A stretch of DNA of 64,000 nt from Sporolactobacillus nakayamae (GCF_900113325.1 NZ_FOOY01000003.1:62001-126000), one strand, 5' to 3'; positions 45,844-55,853 are shown, counted from the first letter of the stretch. Notes: generated by a model from the sequence alone, not told the origin. Numbers and translations: made by a program.

Positions 45844-46812
45844 ATGACCCTGTCAAGAATCTACATGGAACAAAAGAAGAATTTAAAAATAGTTGAAAAG
45901 CAGCTGGAATCAGTGCTTTGGGCACCGCACCCCATTCTTAATGAGGCGTCTCTTGACCTGCTCAAAGCAGGAGGCAAGAGAATTCGACCATTGTTGACTC
46001 TACTTTGTGCTCAATATGGTGATCCCTCGCGCAAAGCTGTGATTGATTCAGCGGTGATGCTGGAATTGATTCATATGGCTTCGCTTGTTCATGATGATGT
46101 GGTTGATGATTCGAATCTGCGGCGAGGGAAGCCAACGGTTAAAGCGCAGTGGGACAATAGAGTTGCCATGTACAGCGGCGATTTTATCTTTGCTAAGGCG
46201 ATCGAACTTATCTCAGACCTTGAGAATCATGAAATTCATCGAAGTATATCACGAGTCATTCGTGACTTGAGTCTAGGCGAAATTGATCAGATCAAAGAGT
46301 TGTATAATTGGAAACAGAACCTGCGTGTTTATTTGAGAAGAATTAAGCGCAAAACAGCTTTGCTCATGGCGCTTAGTTGTCAGATAGGGGCTCTTGCTGC
46401 TGGCTGTCCCTCAAAGGTGGGAATAAAGCTCTATTATTTTGGCTATTATTTGGGTATGAGCTATCAAATTACCGATGATATTCTTGACTTCGTTGGTACG
46501 AATAAACAGCTGGGCAAACCTGCCGGGGGCGATTTGAGAAATGGAAATATTACACTGCCTACATTTTTTGCTCTAAATAAATATGGAATGCGTAATGCCA
46601 TTCGTAATGTATTAGAGAGCAGCAGTACCGATCAGGGACAATGGGATACCGTTATTCAGGAGATTCGTGATTCAGGCGCGATTCAGGATTCAGAGCGGCT
46701 CAGTGACAACTATTTGCGCAAGAGCAGAGAAATCCTAGATCAATTGCCGCAACTTAGCACGGCGCGCTCATTAAAAGAAATTGCGGATTATATTGGTACG
46801 AGAAACTACTAA
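45844..46812 (+). CDS. hepT: Heptaprenyl diphosphate synthase component II
   Basis: A 322-residue trans-prenyltransferase, catalytic partner of HepS. The first Asp-rich motif is LVHDDVVDDS (about 81-90), the second ITDDILDFVG (about 205-214); GGKRIRP binds the allylic substrate. ATG 45844 follows AAAGG at proper spacing. Confidence 0.95.
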   Translation: MTLSRIYMEQKKNLKIVEKQLESVLWAPHPILNEASLDLLKAGGKRIRPLLTLLCAQYGDPSRKAVIDSAVMLELIHMASLVHDDVVDDSNLRRGKPTVKAQWDNRVAMYSGDFIFAKAIELISDLENHEIHRSISRVIRDLSLGEIDQIKELYNWKQNLRVYLRRIKRKTALLMALSCQIGALAAGCPSKVGIKLYYFGYYLGMSYQITDDILDFVGTNKQLGKPAGGDLRNGNITLPTFFALNKYGMRNAIRNVLESSSTDQGQWDTVIQEIRDSGAIQDSERLSDNYLRKSREILDQLPQLSTARSLKEIADYIGTRNY

Positions 46813-46853
46813 TCGAGTAAGATGTCTAAATGACTATAGGGAGGCCGATGAAG

Positions 46854-47276
46854 ATGGAGCGAACATTCTTGATGGTTAAGCCGGATGCTGTTAGGCGAGG
46901 ATTGATTGGAAGTATCATTGCGCGTTTTGAAGCGAAGGGGTTTAAGATGATTGCCGGCAAACTCATGATCATTTCCGATGAGCTGGTCAAGAAACATTAT
47001 TTTGAACATGAGGGACGCCCTTATTACAACGACTTAACAACTTTTATGACCTCAGGCCCCGTATTTGCTATGGTTTGGGAAGGCAACGACATTATTAAAC
47101 TCTCACGATTTATGATGGGTTCAACCGATCCCGAAAAAGCGACTCCCGGAACCATTCGAGGAGATTACGCGACACGTATGAATCGAAATGTTATTCATGG
47201 GTCGGACTCAGCAGAGAATGCGGAGCGAGAAATTCGCCTTTTCTTTGAAGAAGAAGAATTTGTAAGCAATAAATAA
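46854..47276 (+). CDS. ndk: Nucleoside diphosphate kinase
   Basis: A 140-residue enzyme that equalises NTP pools. The phosphohistidine is His115 in NVIHGSDS, preceded by PGTIRGDYA; the N-terminus [16 protein letters not shown] is typical. ATG 46854 is nine bases after AGGGAGG; ATG 46848 is too close. Normal family length is 140-150. Confidence 0.96.
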   Translation: MERTFLMVKPDAVRRGLIGSIIARFEAKGFKMIAGKLMIISDELVKKHYFEHEGRPYYNDLTTFMTSGPVFAMVWEGNDIIKLSRFMMGSTDPEKATPGTIRGDYATRMNRNVIHGSDSAENAEREIRLFFEEEEFVSNK

Positions 47277-47308
47277 GTAATGGACAAATAGATGAGGAGA
47301 ACTAGTTA

Positions 47309-48100
47309 ATGAGCGGAACAATCGAACAGGACTATGAACAATTTAAACGGTTGTTTTTCCAACTCACGGGTATCAATTTGTCTTTGTATAAAGAGGAGCA
47401 GATGAAGCGCCGCCTCAATTCGCTTCGCATGAGGAGAGAAATTCCTACATTTGTTGACTATGCTCATCGGTTAAAAGAGGATAAAGTGCTGCTTGATGAA
47501 ATTTTAAGTAGAATGACCATCAATGTGACCGAATTCTTTCGAAACCGTCCTAGGTGGACTATTCTTGAAGGCAAAATTCAAGAAATTGCTTCATCCGGCA
47601 GGCAGTTAAAGATTTGGAGTGCGGCATGTTCGACCGGGGAAGAGCCCTATTCATTAGCGATTTTATTGAGTAAATACTTGCCCAATATGAATTTTTCCAT
47701 TGTCGCAACTGATATTGATCGCAACGTTTTGGAGAAGGCGAGTGAAGGTGCCTACCTGGAGAAAGCGATTCAGATGTTGACTCCGGACGAACGGCGGCAT
47801 TTTTCAAAGAAAGGGTTTCTTTACCATGTGAATCCGAATCTGAAACAGACGATACACTTTAAGCAGCATGATTTGCTGCTTGATCCGATTCCGGGAAAAT
47901 TTGATTTGATTGTCTGCCGCAATGTGCTGATCTATTTCACGGAAGAAGGAAAGAAGACGATATATATGAAATTAAGCGACGCATTGAGAGTAAACGGTGT
48001 TCTGTTTGTCGGGAGTACAGAACAAATTTTTAACGCTTCTACATTTCATTTGCGATCAACTGAGACCTTTTTCTATGAAAAAATGGAAGACGAGCGCTAG
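47309..48100 (+). CDS. cheR: Chemotaxis protein methyltransferase CheR
   Basis: A 263-residue SAM-dependent methyltransferase that methylates glutamates of chemoreceptors. An all-alpha N-terminal domain (about 1-75) is followed by the methyltransferase core with SAACSTGEEPYSLAI, ATDIDRNVLEKA and CRNVLIYFTEEGK. ATG 47309 follows GAGGAG. Its presence implies chemotactic motility. In Bacillus aroFBH follow; here the trp leader follows directly. Confidence 0.95.
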   Translation: MSGTIEQDYEQFKRLFFQLTGINLSLYKEEQMKRRLNSLRMRREIPTFVDYAHRLKEDKVLLDEILSRMTINVTEFFRNRPRWTILEGKIQEIASSGRQLKIWSAACSTGEEPYSLAILLSKYLPNMNFSIVATDIDRNVLEKASEGAYLEKAIQMLTPDERRHFSKKGFLYHVNPNLKQTIHFKQHDLLLDPIPGKFDLIVCRNVLIYFTEEGKKTIYMKLSDALRVNGVLFVGSTEQIFNASTFHLRSTETFFYEKMEDER

Positions 48101-48125
48101 ATTATTTCCGACGGGATAACTATGG

Positions 48126-48154
48126 TTGACAAGAACTATAGAGTTGACTATGAT
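48126..48154 (+). promoter_or_regulatory. Consensus sigma-A promoter of the trp operon
   Basis: TTGACA (48126-48131) and TATGAT (48149-48154) are exactly 17 bases apart, giving a start near 48161. The strong core promoter agrees with control by downstream attenuation. Confidence 0.88.
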
Positions 48155-48160
48155 GAGTAT

Positions 48161-48320
48161 ACATTATGAGGCAAAGAATTGTTTTGAGATCGGATTGCGC
48201 CAAAGGGCGCGATCGGTCAGAGTTTTCAAGATGAGAGAAGAGAATGAGCAAAGTTGAGAAGAGCTGAGGGTTTTCCACACTGATGGCCACTACACCCACA
48301 GGACTTCCTGTGGGTTTTAT
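48161..48320 (+). promoter_or_regulatory. TRAP-binding trp leader with 5' stem-loop and antiterminator
   Basis: A 5' stem-loop (about 48191-48216, GCGCC-AAA-GGCGC core) precedes a run of triplets: GAG at 48220, AAG 48228, GAG 48233, 48240 and 48246, AAG 48251, GAG 48256, 48261 and 48266. Most of the 3' spacers are 2-4 bases. CTGAGGG (48264-48270) can pair with CCCACAG (48295-48301) with one mismatch to form an antiterminator; the last GAG lies inside it. TRAP bound there would free the terminator. The architecture is that of the B. subtilis trp leader, with about nine triplets visible instead of eleven. Confidence 0.82.
48294..48318 (+). terminator. trp attenuator terminator
   Basis: ACCCACAGG (48294-48302) pairs perfectly with CCTGTGGGT (48307-48315), followed by T residues. 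Its left arm is shared with the antiterminator pairing. Confidence 0.9.
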
Positions 48321-48382
48321 TGTTGATTATTGATTTATTTTCTATAAATCAACAATTCCCTCTCTTAGCACTCACACCCGCT

Positions 48383-48403
48383 CATTCCTCAAAAAGAGGA
48401 GTG
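48383..48403 (+). promoter_or_regulatory. Hairpin sequestering the trpD ribosome-binding site
   Basis: CATTCCTC (48383-48390) pairs with GAGGAGTG (48396-48403) with one wobble and an AAAAA loop. The right arm is the Shine-Dalgarno sequence of trpD (ATG 48410). In B. subtilis TRAP also lowers translation of the first trp gene through a Shine-Dalgarno-blocking hairpin, so this is a plausible equivalent. A separate TTGATTTAT...ATAAATCAA hairpin lies at 48330-48352. Confidence 0.55.
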
Positions 48404-48409
48404 GAGCTC

Positions 48410-49435
48410 ATGTTTAAAGAAACATTAACGGATTTAGTTGAAGGTAAGAAGCTTTCTGAATCAGAAGCCGGATTAATGATGGATGTAATCATGGAGGGGA
48501 AGGCGACGTCAAGCCAAATCGCAAGCTATTTAACCCTTCTAAGTATGAGAGGTGAGACGATTGAAGAATTGGCGGGATCCGTGCGCAGCATGCGCGCGCA
48601 TGCCAAAGCGCTTCACTATCATCACCCCGTACTTGATATAGTTGGTACCGGTGGAGACAAAACAGCAACCTTTAATATTTCAACAGCCGCGGCGCTTGTT
48701 CTTTCCTCACTCGGTATTCACGTGGCGAAACATGGTAATCGTTCGGTATCGTCAACCAGTGGTGCGGCAGACGCGTTGGAGGCATTAGGCATTAATATCC
48801 AATCAACTCCCGATTCTGCCAGTCGGCTGCTTGATCAAACCCATATGTGTTTCCTATTTGCACCACTTTATCACGCTTCCATGAAATATGCCATCGAGCC
48901 GCGTAAAGCGCTCGGATTTCGAACGATATTTAATCAACTTGGCCCATTGACCAACCCTGCCGGAGCCGAGCGTCAGCTTCTCGGAGTGTACAGTCGACCA
49001 CTTGCCGAACATTATGCACAGGCAATTGTTACGCTTGGCACAGAACGGACACTTGTCGTAACCGGTGAGGATGGCATGGATGAACTGACAATAGCCGGAC
49101 GTACGGACGCTTTTCTGATAGAAAACGGTACAATTCAAACGTTCTCGCTGACACCTGAAGCGGTCGGTCTTACGACTGGCAGTCTGAAGGAGATTCAGGT
49201 CAAAAATCCGCACGAAAGTGCCTTATTAATTGAATCTGTACTATCAGGCGGTCAGGAAAATCAAACGGCGGCTGGCGCTGTTCTGCTAAATGCAGGCGCC
49301 GGGTTGTATGTGGCCGGCAGAACGAACTCTATTGCGGAAGGTGTCCATGAGGCACGTGAGGCGATAAGATCCGGAGCCGCACTTGATCAGCTTAACTTGA
49401 TGCGCAGAGAGACAAAGGTAGCCGCCCATGCCTAA
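48410..49435 (+). CDS. trpD: Anthranilate phosphoribosyltransferase
   Basis: A 341-residue enzyme joining anthranilate and PRPP. The PRPP-binding VGTGGDKTATFNISTAAA (near 79), KHGNRSVSSTSGAADALEAL and the later GPLTNPAGAERQLLGVY are complete. ATG 48410 follows GAGGAG; the open frame extends to 48320 inside the attenuator. It is the first structural gene of this operon; trpE is missing. It overlaps trpC by 8 bases. Confidence 0.95.
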   Translation: MFKETLTDLVEGKKLSESEAGLMMDVIMEGKATSSQIASYLTLLSMRGETIEELAGSVRSMRAHAKALHYHHPVLDIVGTGGDKTATFNISTAAALVLSSLGIHVAKHGNRSVSSTSGAADALEALGINIQSTPDSASRLLDQTHMCFLFAPLYHASMKYAIEPRKALGFRTIFNQLGPLTNPAGAERQLLGVYSRPLAEHYAQAIVTLGTERTLVVTGEDGMDELTIAGRTDAFLIENGTIQTFSLTPEAVGLTTGSLKEIQVKNPHESALLIESVLSGGQENQTAAGAVLLNAGAGLYVAGRTNSIAEGVHEAREAIRSGAALDQLNLMRRETKVAAHA

Positions 49436-50225
49436 ATCCTTTCTTGACCGCATTCTTCAGACAAAGTTAGAAGAGTTGGCTGTGTTCACAATGCCTGACA
49501 GAGTTTGTGAACAGCAGGAACATTATTCATTGAAGAAGGCATTGCGAAACGCAAATCATGAATTAGGTTTAATTGCTGAGGTGAAACAAGCATCACCATC
49601 TAAAGGTATTTTCGCTCCCCGAATTATTCCTGCGCGAGTTGCCAAAGCATATGCGCGAGCGGGGGCTGACGCGATTAGCGTGCTTACCGATCGCACCTAT
49701 TTTCACGGTTCGACAGAGCATTTGAGAGAAGTTAGGGGCAGCGTTCAACTGCCAATCTTGCGCAAAGATTTCATCATTGACGAGCGACAGATCGAAGAAG
49801 CTGATCGTTGCGGCGCGGATGCAATTCTGCTCATCGCCGCCGCACTTGATCCGTTAAAATTACATGAATTTTATTTAGCAGCGCAAGACCGTGGACTTGA
49901 GTCTCTAGTCGAGGTGCATTGCGTTGAAGAGCTGGAACGCATTCTTCGGATGTTCACACCGGAAATCATCGGGATTAACAATCGGAACTTAAAAACTTTT
50001 GAAACGAGTCTTTCTGTTACAGAAACAGTCGCGAAAGTTGTACCAAATGAGGTGGTGTTAGTGAGCGAATCCGGCGTGCACAAAGCGCAGGATGTTTGCT
50101 TTCTTCGGGATCAAGGCGCAACTGCCGCGCTTGTAGGCGAGGCGTTGATTTGTTCCGGCTCACCTGAACAGAAAATTTGCGATTTATTTGGTGAGGTCGT
50201 GAAAAGCAATGCGTCCTTTACTTAA
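49428..50225 (+). CDS. trpC: Indole-3-glycerol phosphate synthase
   Basis: A 265-residue TIM barrel enzyme that closes the indole ring. Active-site segments: EVKQASPSKG (Lys, about 53), VLTDRTYFHGS, LRKDFIIDE (Lys), GINNRNLKTFE (Asn) and VSESGV. It overlaps trpD by 8 and trpF by 17 bases, so the operon is translated in a coupled way. Confidence 0.96.
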   Translation: MPKSFLDRILQTKLEELAVFTMPDRVCEQQEHYSLKKALRNANHELGLIAEVKQASPSKGIFAPRIIPARVAKAYARAGADAISVLTDRTYFHGSTEHLREVRGSVQLPILRKDFIIDERQIEEADRCGADAILLIAAALDPLKLHEFYLAAQDRGLESLVEVHCVEELERILRMFTPEIIGINNRNLKTFETSLSVTETVAKVVPNEVVLVSESGVHKAQDVCFLRDQGATAALVGEALICSGSPEQKICDLFGEVVKSNASFT

Positions 50226-50859
50226 ATTTTGTGGCAATCATTCATTTGAAGACTTGCAATTAACTGTTAACAGTCGAGCAGACTTTATTGGATTTATTTT
50301 CACAAAAAAGAGCAGGAGAACGGTTTCAGCAAAGGAAGTCTCATGTTGGCTTAAACAACTTGGTCCAATTAGCGAAAAAAAATTGGTCGGCGTGTTCGCC
50401 AATGATTCACTTAGATTCATAGAAACCGTACATGAAATGGTGCCATTTGATCTTGTTCAGCTCCATGGCAACGAATCCCCCAAACAACTTAAGGAGATAA
50501 AAGAATCACTCGGAGTGCCAGTCTGGAAGGCACTTCATCATGATAACAAGACACTGAGTCAGATGAATCAGTACGATGGACTGGCGGATGGATTTGTTAT
50601 TGATACTAAAGTAAGCGGACACTTCGGCGGTACAGGAATTTCTTTTGACTGGACAAATATCTCAGACTATACGCATGAGGCTGAGCGTCAAAATGTTCCA
50701 TGTTTCATTGCAGGTGGCGTAACGCCTGGAAATATTTCTCGGTTGCTCAGTCTTCATCCAATTGGTATTGATATAGCTTCCGGTATCGAACGTGCGCTTC
50801 ACAAGGACAGGGAATGTATTCAAAAAATAGAAGAAAAGGTGTGGGTGAATGGTGATTAG
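50209..50859 (+). CDS. trpF: Phosphoribosylanthranilate isomerase
   Basis: A 216-residue TIM barrel enzyme. The family N-terminus KFCG (catalytic Cys) is present as LLKFCGNHS; the catalytic Asp is in [15 protein letters not shown] and the phosphate site in IAGGVTPGN and GIDIASGIE. It overlaps trpC by 17 and trpB by 11 bases. Confidence 0.94.
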   Translation: MRPLLKFCGNHSFEDLQLTVNSRADFIGFIFTKKSRRTVSAKEVSCWLKQLGPISEKKLVGVFANDSLRFIETVHEMVPFDLVQLHGNESPKQLKEIKESLGVPVWKALHHDNKTLSQMNQYDGLADGFVIDTKVSGHFGGTGISFDWTNISDYTHEAERQNVPCFIAGGVTPGNISRLLSLHPIGIDIASGIERALHKDRECIQKIEEKVWVNGD

Positions 50860-52096
50860 GCAGCCTCAACTGGAAGATAAATTTAGAACAGATGAAAGTG
50901 GCCGTTATGGAGAATTTGGCGGACAGTATGTTCCTGAGACTTTGATGCATGCAGTTTTGGAACTGGAAAAAGGGTTTAAAGAAGCGATTAGTGATCCTTC
51001 CTTTTTACAAGAATATCACCGCATTCTTCAGGACTATTCAGGCAGACCGACACCGGTGACTTTTTGTGAACGGCTCAGCAATCAGTTAGGCGGAGCTCGA
51101 ATTTATTTGAAGCGTGAGGACCTGAATCACACGGGAGCGCATAAAATTAACAACGCGGTAGGTCAGGCTTTACTGGCACGCAGAATGGGCAAAAGGCAGA
51201 TCATTGCGGAAACTGGTGCGGGCCAACACGGCGTTGCTTCGGCGACCGTTGCCGCATATTTCGGAATGCCGTGTAAAGTGTTCATGGGTGCGGTTGATGT
51301 GGAGCGTCAGGCGCTGAATGTATTCCGAATGAAGCTGCTGGGTGCTGAAGTCGTACCGGTCCATTCAGGAAATGGTACATTAAAAGATGCAGTCAACGAG
51401 GTGCTGCGCTATTGGGCGGCAAATAGTGAGGATACAGCTTATATCGACGGTTCGGTGGTTGGACCGCATCCTTACCCGATGATCGTTCGTGATTTCCAGC
51501 GAATTATTGGTGACGAAGCACGAGAACAGATGTTGCAGAAGGTAGGAAAGTTACCCGATGCCGCATTCGCCTGTGTCGGAGGCGGAAGTAATGCAATGGG
51601 TCTGTTTACTGCTTTTCTTAAGGATCCGGTTCGCTTATTTGGTGCCGAGGCAGGCGGCAAGGGCGTTGCTACCAATGATCATGCCGCGACGTTAACCAAG
51701 GGAAGTGTCGGTATTGTGCACGGTATGAAAACGTTCCTGCTTCAGGATCGAAACGGACAGATAACCGAACCTTATTCCATTTCAGCTGGACTGGACTATC
51801 CTGGGATTGGTCCGGAGCATGCATTTCTATCTGAATCCGGACGCGCGACGTATGAGGCGATTACCGACAACGAGGCGGTTGACGCACTGATCACATTATC
51901 AAGGCTGGAAGGCATACTGCCTGCTTTGGAAAGTGCGCATGGGCTTGCACTTGCAATGAAAAAAGCGAAGACCATGAGCCCGGAGCAAAACGTGCTTGTC
52001 TGTCTATCCGGCCGAGGCGATAAGGATGTAAACACCATACTGCGCATTATGGATGAGCGAAACGGAGGAAAAGTAAATGACGACGAGGATGAATGA
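50849..52096 (+). CDS. trpB: Tryptophan synthase beta chain
   Basis: A 415-residue PLP enzyme that condenses indole and serine. The Schiff-base Lys is Lys99 in [10 protein letters not shown]; the phosphate loop is GGGSNAMG; catalytic Glu is in [11 protein letters not shown]. The N-terminal [11 protein letters not shown] is standard for TrpB1. ATG 50849 lies inside the trpF end. It overlaps trpA by 20 bases. Confidence 0.97.
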   Translation: MVIRQPQLEDKFRTDESGRYGEFGGQYVPETLMHAVLELEKGFKEAISDPSFLQEYHRILQDYSGRPTPVTFCERLSNQLGGARIYLKREDLNHTGAHKINNAVGQALLARRMGKRQIIAETGAGQHGVASATVAAYFGMPCKVFMGAVDVERQALNVFRMKLLGAEVVPVHSGNGTLKDAVNEVLRYWAANSEDTAYIDGSVVGPHPYPMIVRDFQRIIGDEAREQMLQKVGKLPDAAFACVGGGSNAMGLFTAFLKDPVRLFGAEAGGKGVATNDHAATLTKGSVGIVHGMKTFLLQDRNGQITEPYSISAGLDYPGIGPEHAFLSESGRATYEAITDNEAVDALITLSRLEGILPALESAHGLALAMKKAKTMSPEQNVLVCLSGRGDKDVNTILRIMDERNGGKVNDDEDE

Positions 52097-52892
52097 GTAT
52101 GTGAACAGGGATAGAGGTATGATGTTTATTCCCTTTATCACTGCCGGTGATCCGGATAATGAGGTGACGATTGAACTGGCACTGATGCTGCAATCCATCG
52201 GGGCGAATGCACTTGAACTGGGCATCCCATATTCTGACCCATTGGCTGATGGTCCGGTGATTCAAAGCGCATCCAAGAGAGCACTAAGCCATGGCGAGAC
52301 CCTTTCAGAAGCGATGAGTCTCGTAAAAACCATGCGCCAAAAAGGTTTGAACATTCCGGTCATTATTTTCACCTATGCTAATGTTCTGTCACAATTCGGA
52401 TTGGAAGCTTTCTTTAAAAAGGCGGAGGCTGACGAAATTGACGGTTTGCTTATTCCCGACCTGCCTTATGAGGAAAGTCGGGCGCTTGCCGAGTCGTGCC
52501 GCAAGCGTGACATCAGCTTGATTTCACTTGTCGCGCCGACGACCTCTGAGCGCAGACTTAGACTGATTTGTAGGGACGCGCAAGGATTCATCTATTGTGT
52601 CTCATCACTCGGCGTCACCGGTGTGCGCAAGACGTTCCACCCAGATGTTTTCTCATTTCTCAAGCGTGTGCGACAAGTAAGCGATCTACCAATAGCTGTT
52701 GGTTTCGGCATTTCATCTTCCGAACAGGTTGATCAATTGGAAGATTACGCGGATGGTTTTATTGTCGGAAGCGCCATCGTCTCCGAAATTGGACAGAGGT
52801 CGAATCAACTGTCTGATCCGCTTCAACGTCCCGCGGCCATCAATGAGATACGGCAAAAACTATGTCAATGTCTGCTTGCACCTATCAGCTAA
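52077..52892 (+). CDS. trpA: Tryptophan synthase alpha chain
   Basis: A 271-residue TIM barrel that cleaves indole-glycerol phosphate and passes indole to TrpB. The catalytic Glu is in [16 protein letters not shown] and the catalytic Asp in LIPDLPYEE; the phosphate site is VGFGIS and IVGSAIV. GGAGG precedes ATG 52077. Last gene of the trp operon; in Bacillus hisC-tyrA-aroE follow, but here a terminator does. Confidence 0.96.
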   Translation: MTTRMNEYVNRDRGMMFIPFITAGDPDNEVTIELALMLQSIGANALELGIPYSDPLADGPVIQSASKRALSHGETLSEAMSLVKTMRQKGLNIPVIIFTYANVLSQFGLEAFFKKAEADEIDGLLIPDLPYEESRALAESCRKRDISLISLVAPTTSERRLRLICRDAQGFIYCVSSLGVTGVRKTFHPDVFSFLKRVRQVSDLPIAVGFGISSSEQVDQLEDYADGFIVGSAIVSEIGQRSNQLSDPLQRPAAINEIRQKLCQCLLAPIS

Positions 52893-52917
52893 TCACAAAT
52901 AAATGCGATTTGATAAT

Positions 52918-52949
52918 GCCTCTTCTGTTTTCTTCAGAAAGAGGCTTTT
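52918..52949 (+). terminator. Terminator of the trp operon
   Basis: GCCTCTTCTG (52918-52927) pairs with CAGAAAGAGGC (52935-52945) with one bulged base, followed by TTTT. Confidence 0.8.
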
Positions 52950-53004
52950 GTCTTGCGTAAATTTTGTATCCTTTATTCAATTGCTCTCCCGTGGCTGTTC
53001 CTCC

Positions 53005-53033
53005 TTGAAGTTGACGCCTAAGTTGATTATGAT
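53005..53033 (+). promoter_or_regulatory. Sigma-A promoter of ypiA
   Basis: TTGAAG (53005-53010) and TATGAT (53028-53033) are 17 bases apart, about 50 bases before ypiA. Confidence 0.65.
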
Positions 53034-53081
53034 GGCTAGAGTGGATATACGTACGGATTTTTGGAGGAGGATTAACACAAA

Positions 53082-54332
53082 ATGCACACTTTAGAAACAG
53101 CGAGCGCCTTAATAGGAAGCGGACAGACAGAAGAGGGTCTTAGACAGCTTCACGAGTTGCTTATGGACGGTGACGATCAAACACAGTTTGGCGCAGCGTC
53201 TGTTTACCAGCAGTTCGGGTTTTTAGATAATGCTCAAAAAGTGTATGAACGATTGATCAAACAGTATCCGGATGATAGTGAGCTTATTCTGCAACTATCC
53301 GAGTTACTGATTGACAAAAATGAGGAATCAAATGCGATCCGGTATTTGCAACGGATTCATCCCTTGGATGAAAATTATTTGAGCGCACAGGTGATGATGG
53401 CTGATTTGTATCAGATAGAAGGACTGGACGAAGTAGCCGAGCATAAGCTTCTTGGCGCGCTCAAACTTGCACCGCATCAGCCTATTCTGATTCTCGCACT
53501 CGGTGAGCTGTATCTGTCTGTCGGTCAGGCGGGCAAGGCTGTTGATTGCCTAATGCAGGTAAAAGACAATCCTGAATTTGCTGCTCAGAATGTTCACTTG
53601 AAGCTAGCAGAGGCGCTCAGCCTAAGCGGCAGCTTCGAAGCATCCATAAAAGAATATGAGCTGGGTTTGAAACAAGAAGAAACCCTTGACGGACTATATG
53701 GCTATGCGGTAACGGCAATGCGTATCCACGAGCCACGTAAAGCTATTAAAGCGTTGGAGAAGTTAAAAACAATGGATCCTGGCTATAGTACTCTTTACAA
53801 TGTACTCGCAGAAGCTTACGAGCATGAAGGCGAGTATGAAAAAGCAATGGAAGCTGTGCTGGCGGGCATTGAGCAAGATGAATATAATGAACGGCTATTT
53901 GAGACTGCGGGAGTACTCGCAGCAAAAATGCATCAAAATGAGAAAGCGGCTGAGTACTTCACGAAGTGTCTCAACCAAAATCCTGAAAATATGGAGGCAT
54001 TGACTCATCTGGTTGAACTTAAGGCGCAGGCGGAAGATTATGATGCGGTAATTGATCTGCTTGCCCCTCTTAAAAGCGATGATCCGATGTTAATTTGGTT
54101 TCTTGCCACTGCATATAATCAAACAGATGAATTGACAAAGGCGGCGAATCTATATCAGGCTTGTTACCAAGCATTTTCAGTCAATCCCGATTTTCTCCAA
54201 GAGTATGGTGAATTTCTGAGAGAAACCGGAAGGATGAAGGAAGGACTGAGTGTATTGGAACAGGCAGCACAATTAAGTCCGGAAAATCAAGATCTTGTCG
54301 CATTTGTTGAACGAATAAAGCAGGATGAATGA
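53082..54332 (+). CDS. ypiA: TPR-repeat protein YpiA
   Basis: A 416-residue soluble protein made of about eleven tetratricopeptide repeats (for example DSELILQLSELLIDKNEESN and GYSTLYNVLAEAYEHEGEYE). No signal peptide or catalytic domain is seen. The position after the trp operon and before ypiB matches Bacillus YpiA, a predicted protein-interaction scaffold of unknown partner. ATG 53082 follows GGAGGA. Confidence 0.88.
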   Translation: MHTLETASALIGSGQTEEGLRQLHELLMDGDDQTQFGAASVYQQFGFLDNAQKVYERLIKQYPDDSELILQLSELLIDKNEESNAIRYLQRIHPLDENYLSAQVMMADLYQIEGLDEVAEHKLLGALKLAPHQPILILALGELYLSVGQAGKAVDCLMQVKDNPEFAAQNVHLKLAEALSLSGSFEASIKEYELGLKQEETLDGLYGYAVTAMRIHEPRKAIKALEKLKTMDPGYSTLYNVLAEAYEHEGEYEKAMEAVLAGIEQDEYNERLFETAGVLAAKMHQNEKAAEYFTKCLNQNPENMEALTHLVELKAQAEDYDAVIDLLAPLKSDDPMLIWFLATAYNQTDELTKAANLYQACYQAFSVNPDFLQEYGEFLRETGRMKEGLSVLEQAAQLSPENQDLVAFVERIKQDE

Positions 54333-54401
54333 GAATGAATGGCGAATGTAATTATTAAGAAAAGTGATGAATGCGAATGTTTGCGAGGAGGGGACAGCAG
54401 A

Positions 54402-54959
54402 ATGGAACAGATGGTGTCAAATGTGCAGAAGAAAATATTTCTTCGTTGGATTTTAGATCGTCATCTGCTGGCTAACCGGGAAATAATTTGGCTGCTTCAT
54501 TATCTGATGAGCAATGACCAGCTATTAGGTATGATCCATATTGTTGACGATGTGGTAGGGGTGAACCGTTTGATAACAATCACTTCGCCTGAACAAGAAG
54601 GACATATTTTTCGTTACGTTAAAGCGACCGTAGAAACGAATGATCCCGAGAAAGCGTTCCATGATTTGCGTATGAATCAGCAGGAGGATGTCTATCTTGA
54701 ATTGAACATTGAGGCTGTACGCCGTTCCCCAATCTATTTTTCAGTTCTAGAGGAGAACCCAAACAGTTCCGTAGATGTCCATGAAAGATATGGAAGAATG
54801 GCGGAACGAGCAGCGGGAGAAGCGGAACGGATATTCATTGTTGATCAATTGAGTAAGGGGATTAACAATGCACTAGACAATGGCGATAAGGAACAATTTT
54901 ATTTGCTGTCGAAGCAATTAAATGAAGTACGGAGAAATCAATCAAAAAAAACAGAATGA
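54402..54959 (+). CDS. ypiB: YpiB-like UPF0302 protein
   Basis: A 185-residue protein with the UPF0302 core ([20 protein letters not shown], then [24 protein letters not shown]) and the C-terminal IDE-like segment [23 protein letters not shown] 54402 has GAGGAGGGG nine bases upstream; the open frame from 54339 lacks a good site. Role unknown. It follows ypiA; the qcrABC genes that come next in Bacillus are missing. Confidence 0.85.
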   Translation: MEQMVSNVQKKIFLRWILDRHLLANREIIWLLHYLMSNDQLLGMIHIVDDVVGVNRLITITSPEQEGHIFRYVKATVETNDPEKAFHDLRMNQQEDVYLELNIEAVRRSPIYFSVLEENPNSSVDVHERYGRMAERAAGEAERIFIVDQLSKGINNALDNGDKEQFYLLSKQLNEVRRNQSKKTE

Positions 54960-55049
54960 GAACAGATGATCAATGGCTTATAGCGAAGCGGTCTACTCTT
55001 GTCCTTCCACTCATATAGTTTCATCAAGGAGTTAAAGGGAGGACAAGCG

Positions 55050-55835
55050 ATGAAAGCGAAGCTGTTTGCCATATTTATTTGCTTCATTCTTTTCTTAGGG
55101 TTTCCCGAGCATGGTCACGCTGAAGAAAGCCAGGAAGTGATGAAAGATCATATGGAGGTCTTGGTAGACCTGTCTGACCGCGTTTTTCAATATGCCGATG
55201 CGAACCAAGATGCCGCAGCCGCCAGTCTGTTAAATGAACTGAGTAAAAAATGGAACACATCGACGCAAGCGTATTCAGAAAAAGACCAGCATGTGATCGG
55301 TACCGCGATGATTAAGCTGAGACTTTTGATCAATTCAGGAGATAATCAACGTGAAATTACAAATGCTGCCGTGTCTCTACGATTAAGTTTCGACGCTCTG
55401 GCAACAGAGGGACAACCTATGTGGAAAGATCTGCACTCAGAGGTGCTTACGCCCGTTTCTAAAATGAAAACGGCGTTACAAAATAAAGATAATGAGCGTT
55501 TTCAATACTTGCTCAATGATTTTCTTGATGAATATGCGGTTATTTATCCTGCGCTAGTTATTGATGGACAGTCAGACACGGTAAATTTAGTGAATAAACG
55601 CATCAGCGCTTTTTCTGATAGTCGTTTAAAAGATGTAAAAGCGAATGCAAGGATTCGCCAATTAAATGCCATTCAGTACGCATTAAATCAGGTGTTCCGT
55701 CAATCGACGAACACTCGAGAAGAAAGCATGATGGTACTTGTGGCAATTATTAGCGGAATTGTCGTATGTGTGCTTGTCTATGCATCATGGCGACGTTTTG
55801 TTGGGGAACGGATGATGGGAGAACGCGTCAGGTAA
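55050..55835 (+). CDS. ypjB: YpjB-like sporulation protein
   Basis: A 261-residue protein with an N-terminal signal (about 1-24), a helical extracytoplasmic region and a C-terminal membrane segment (about 231-250) ending in a basic tail. Size, topology and the position after ypiB match YpjB, a sporulation-associated protein of unknown mechanism. ATG 55050 follows GGGAGG. Primary sequence alone would not identify it. Confidence 0.75.
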   Translation: MKAKLFAIFICFILFLGFPEHGHAEESQEVMKDHMEVLVDLSDRVFQYADANQDAAAASLLNELSKKWNTSTQAYSEKDQHVIGTAMIKLRLLINSGDNQREITNAAVSLRLSFDALATEGQPMWKDLHSEVLTPVSKMKTALQNKDNERFQYLLNDFLDEYAVIYPALVIDGQSDTVNLVNKRISAFSDSRLKDVKANARIRQLNAIQYALNQVFRQSTNTREESMMVLVAIISGIVVCVLVYASWRRFVGERMMGERVR

Positions 55836-55853
55836 TGAATGAGTGGCGAATTT

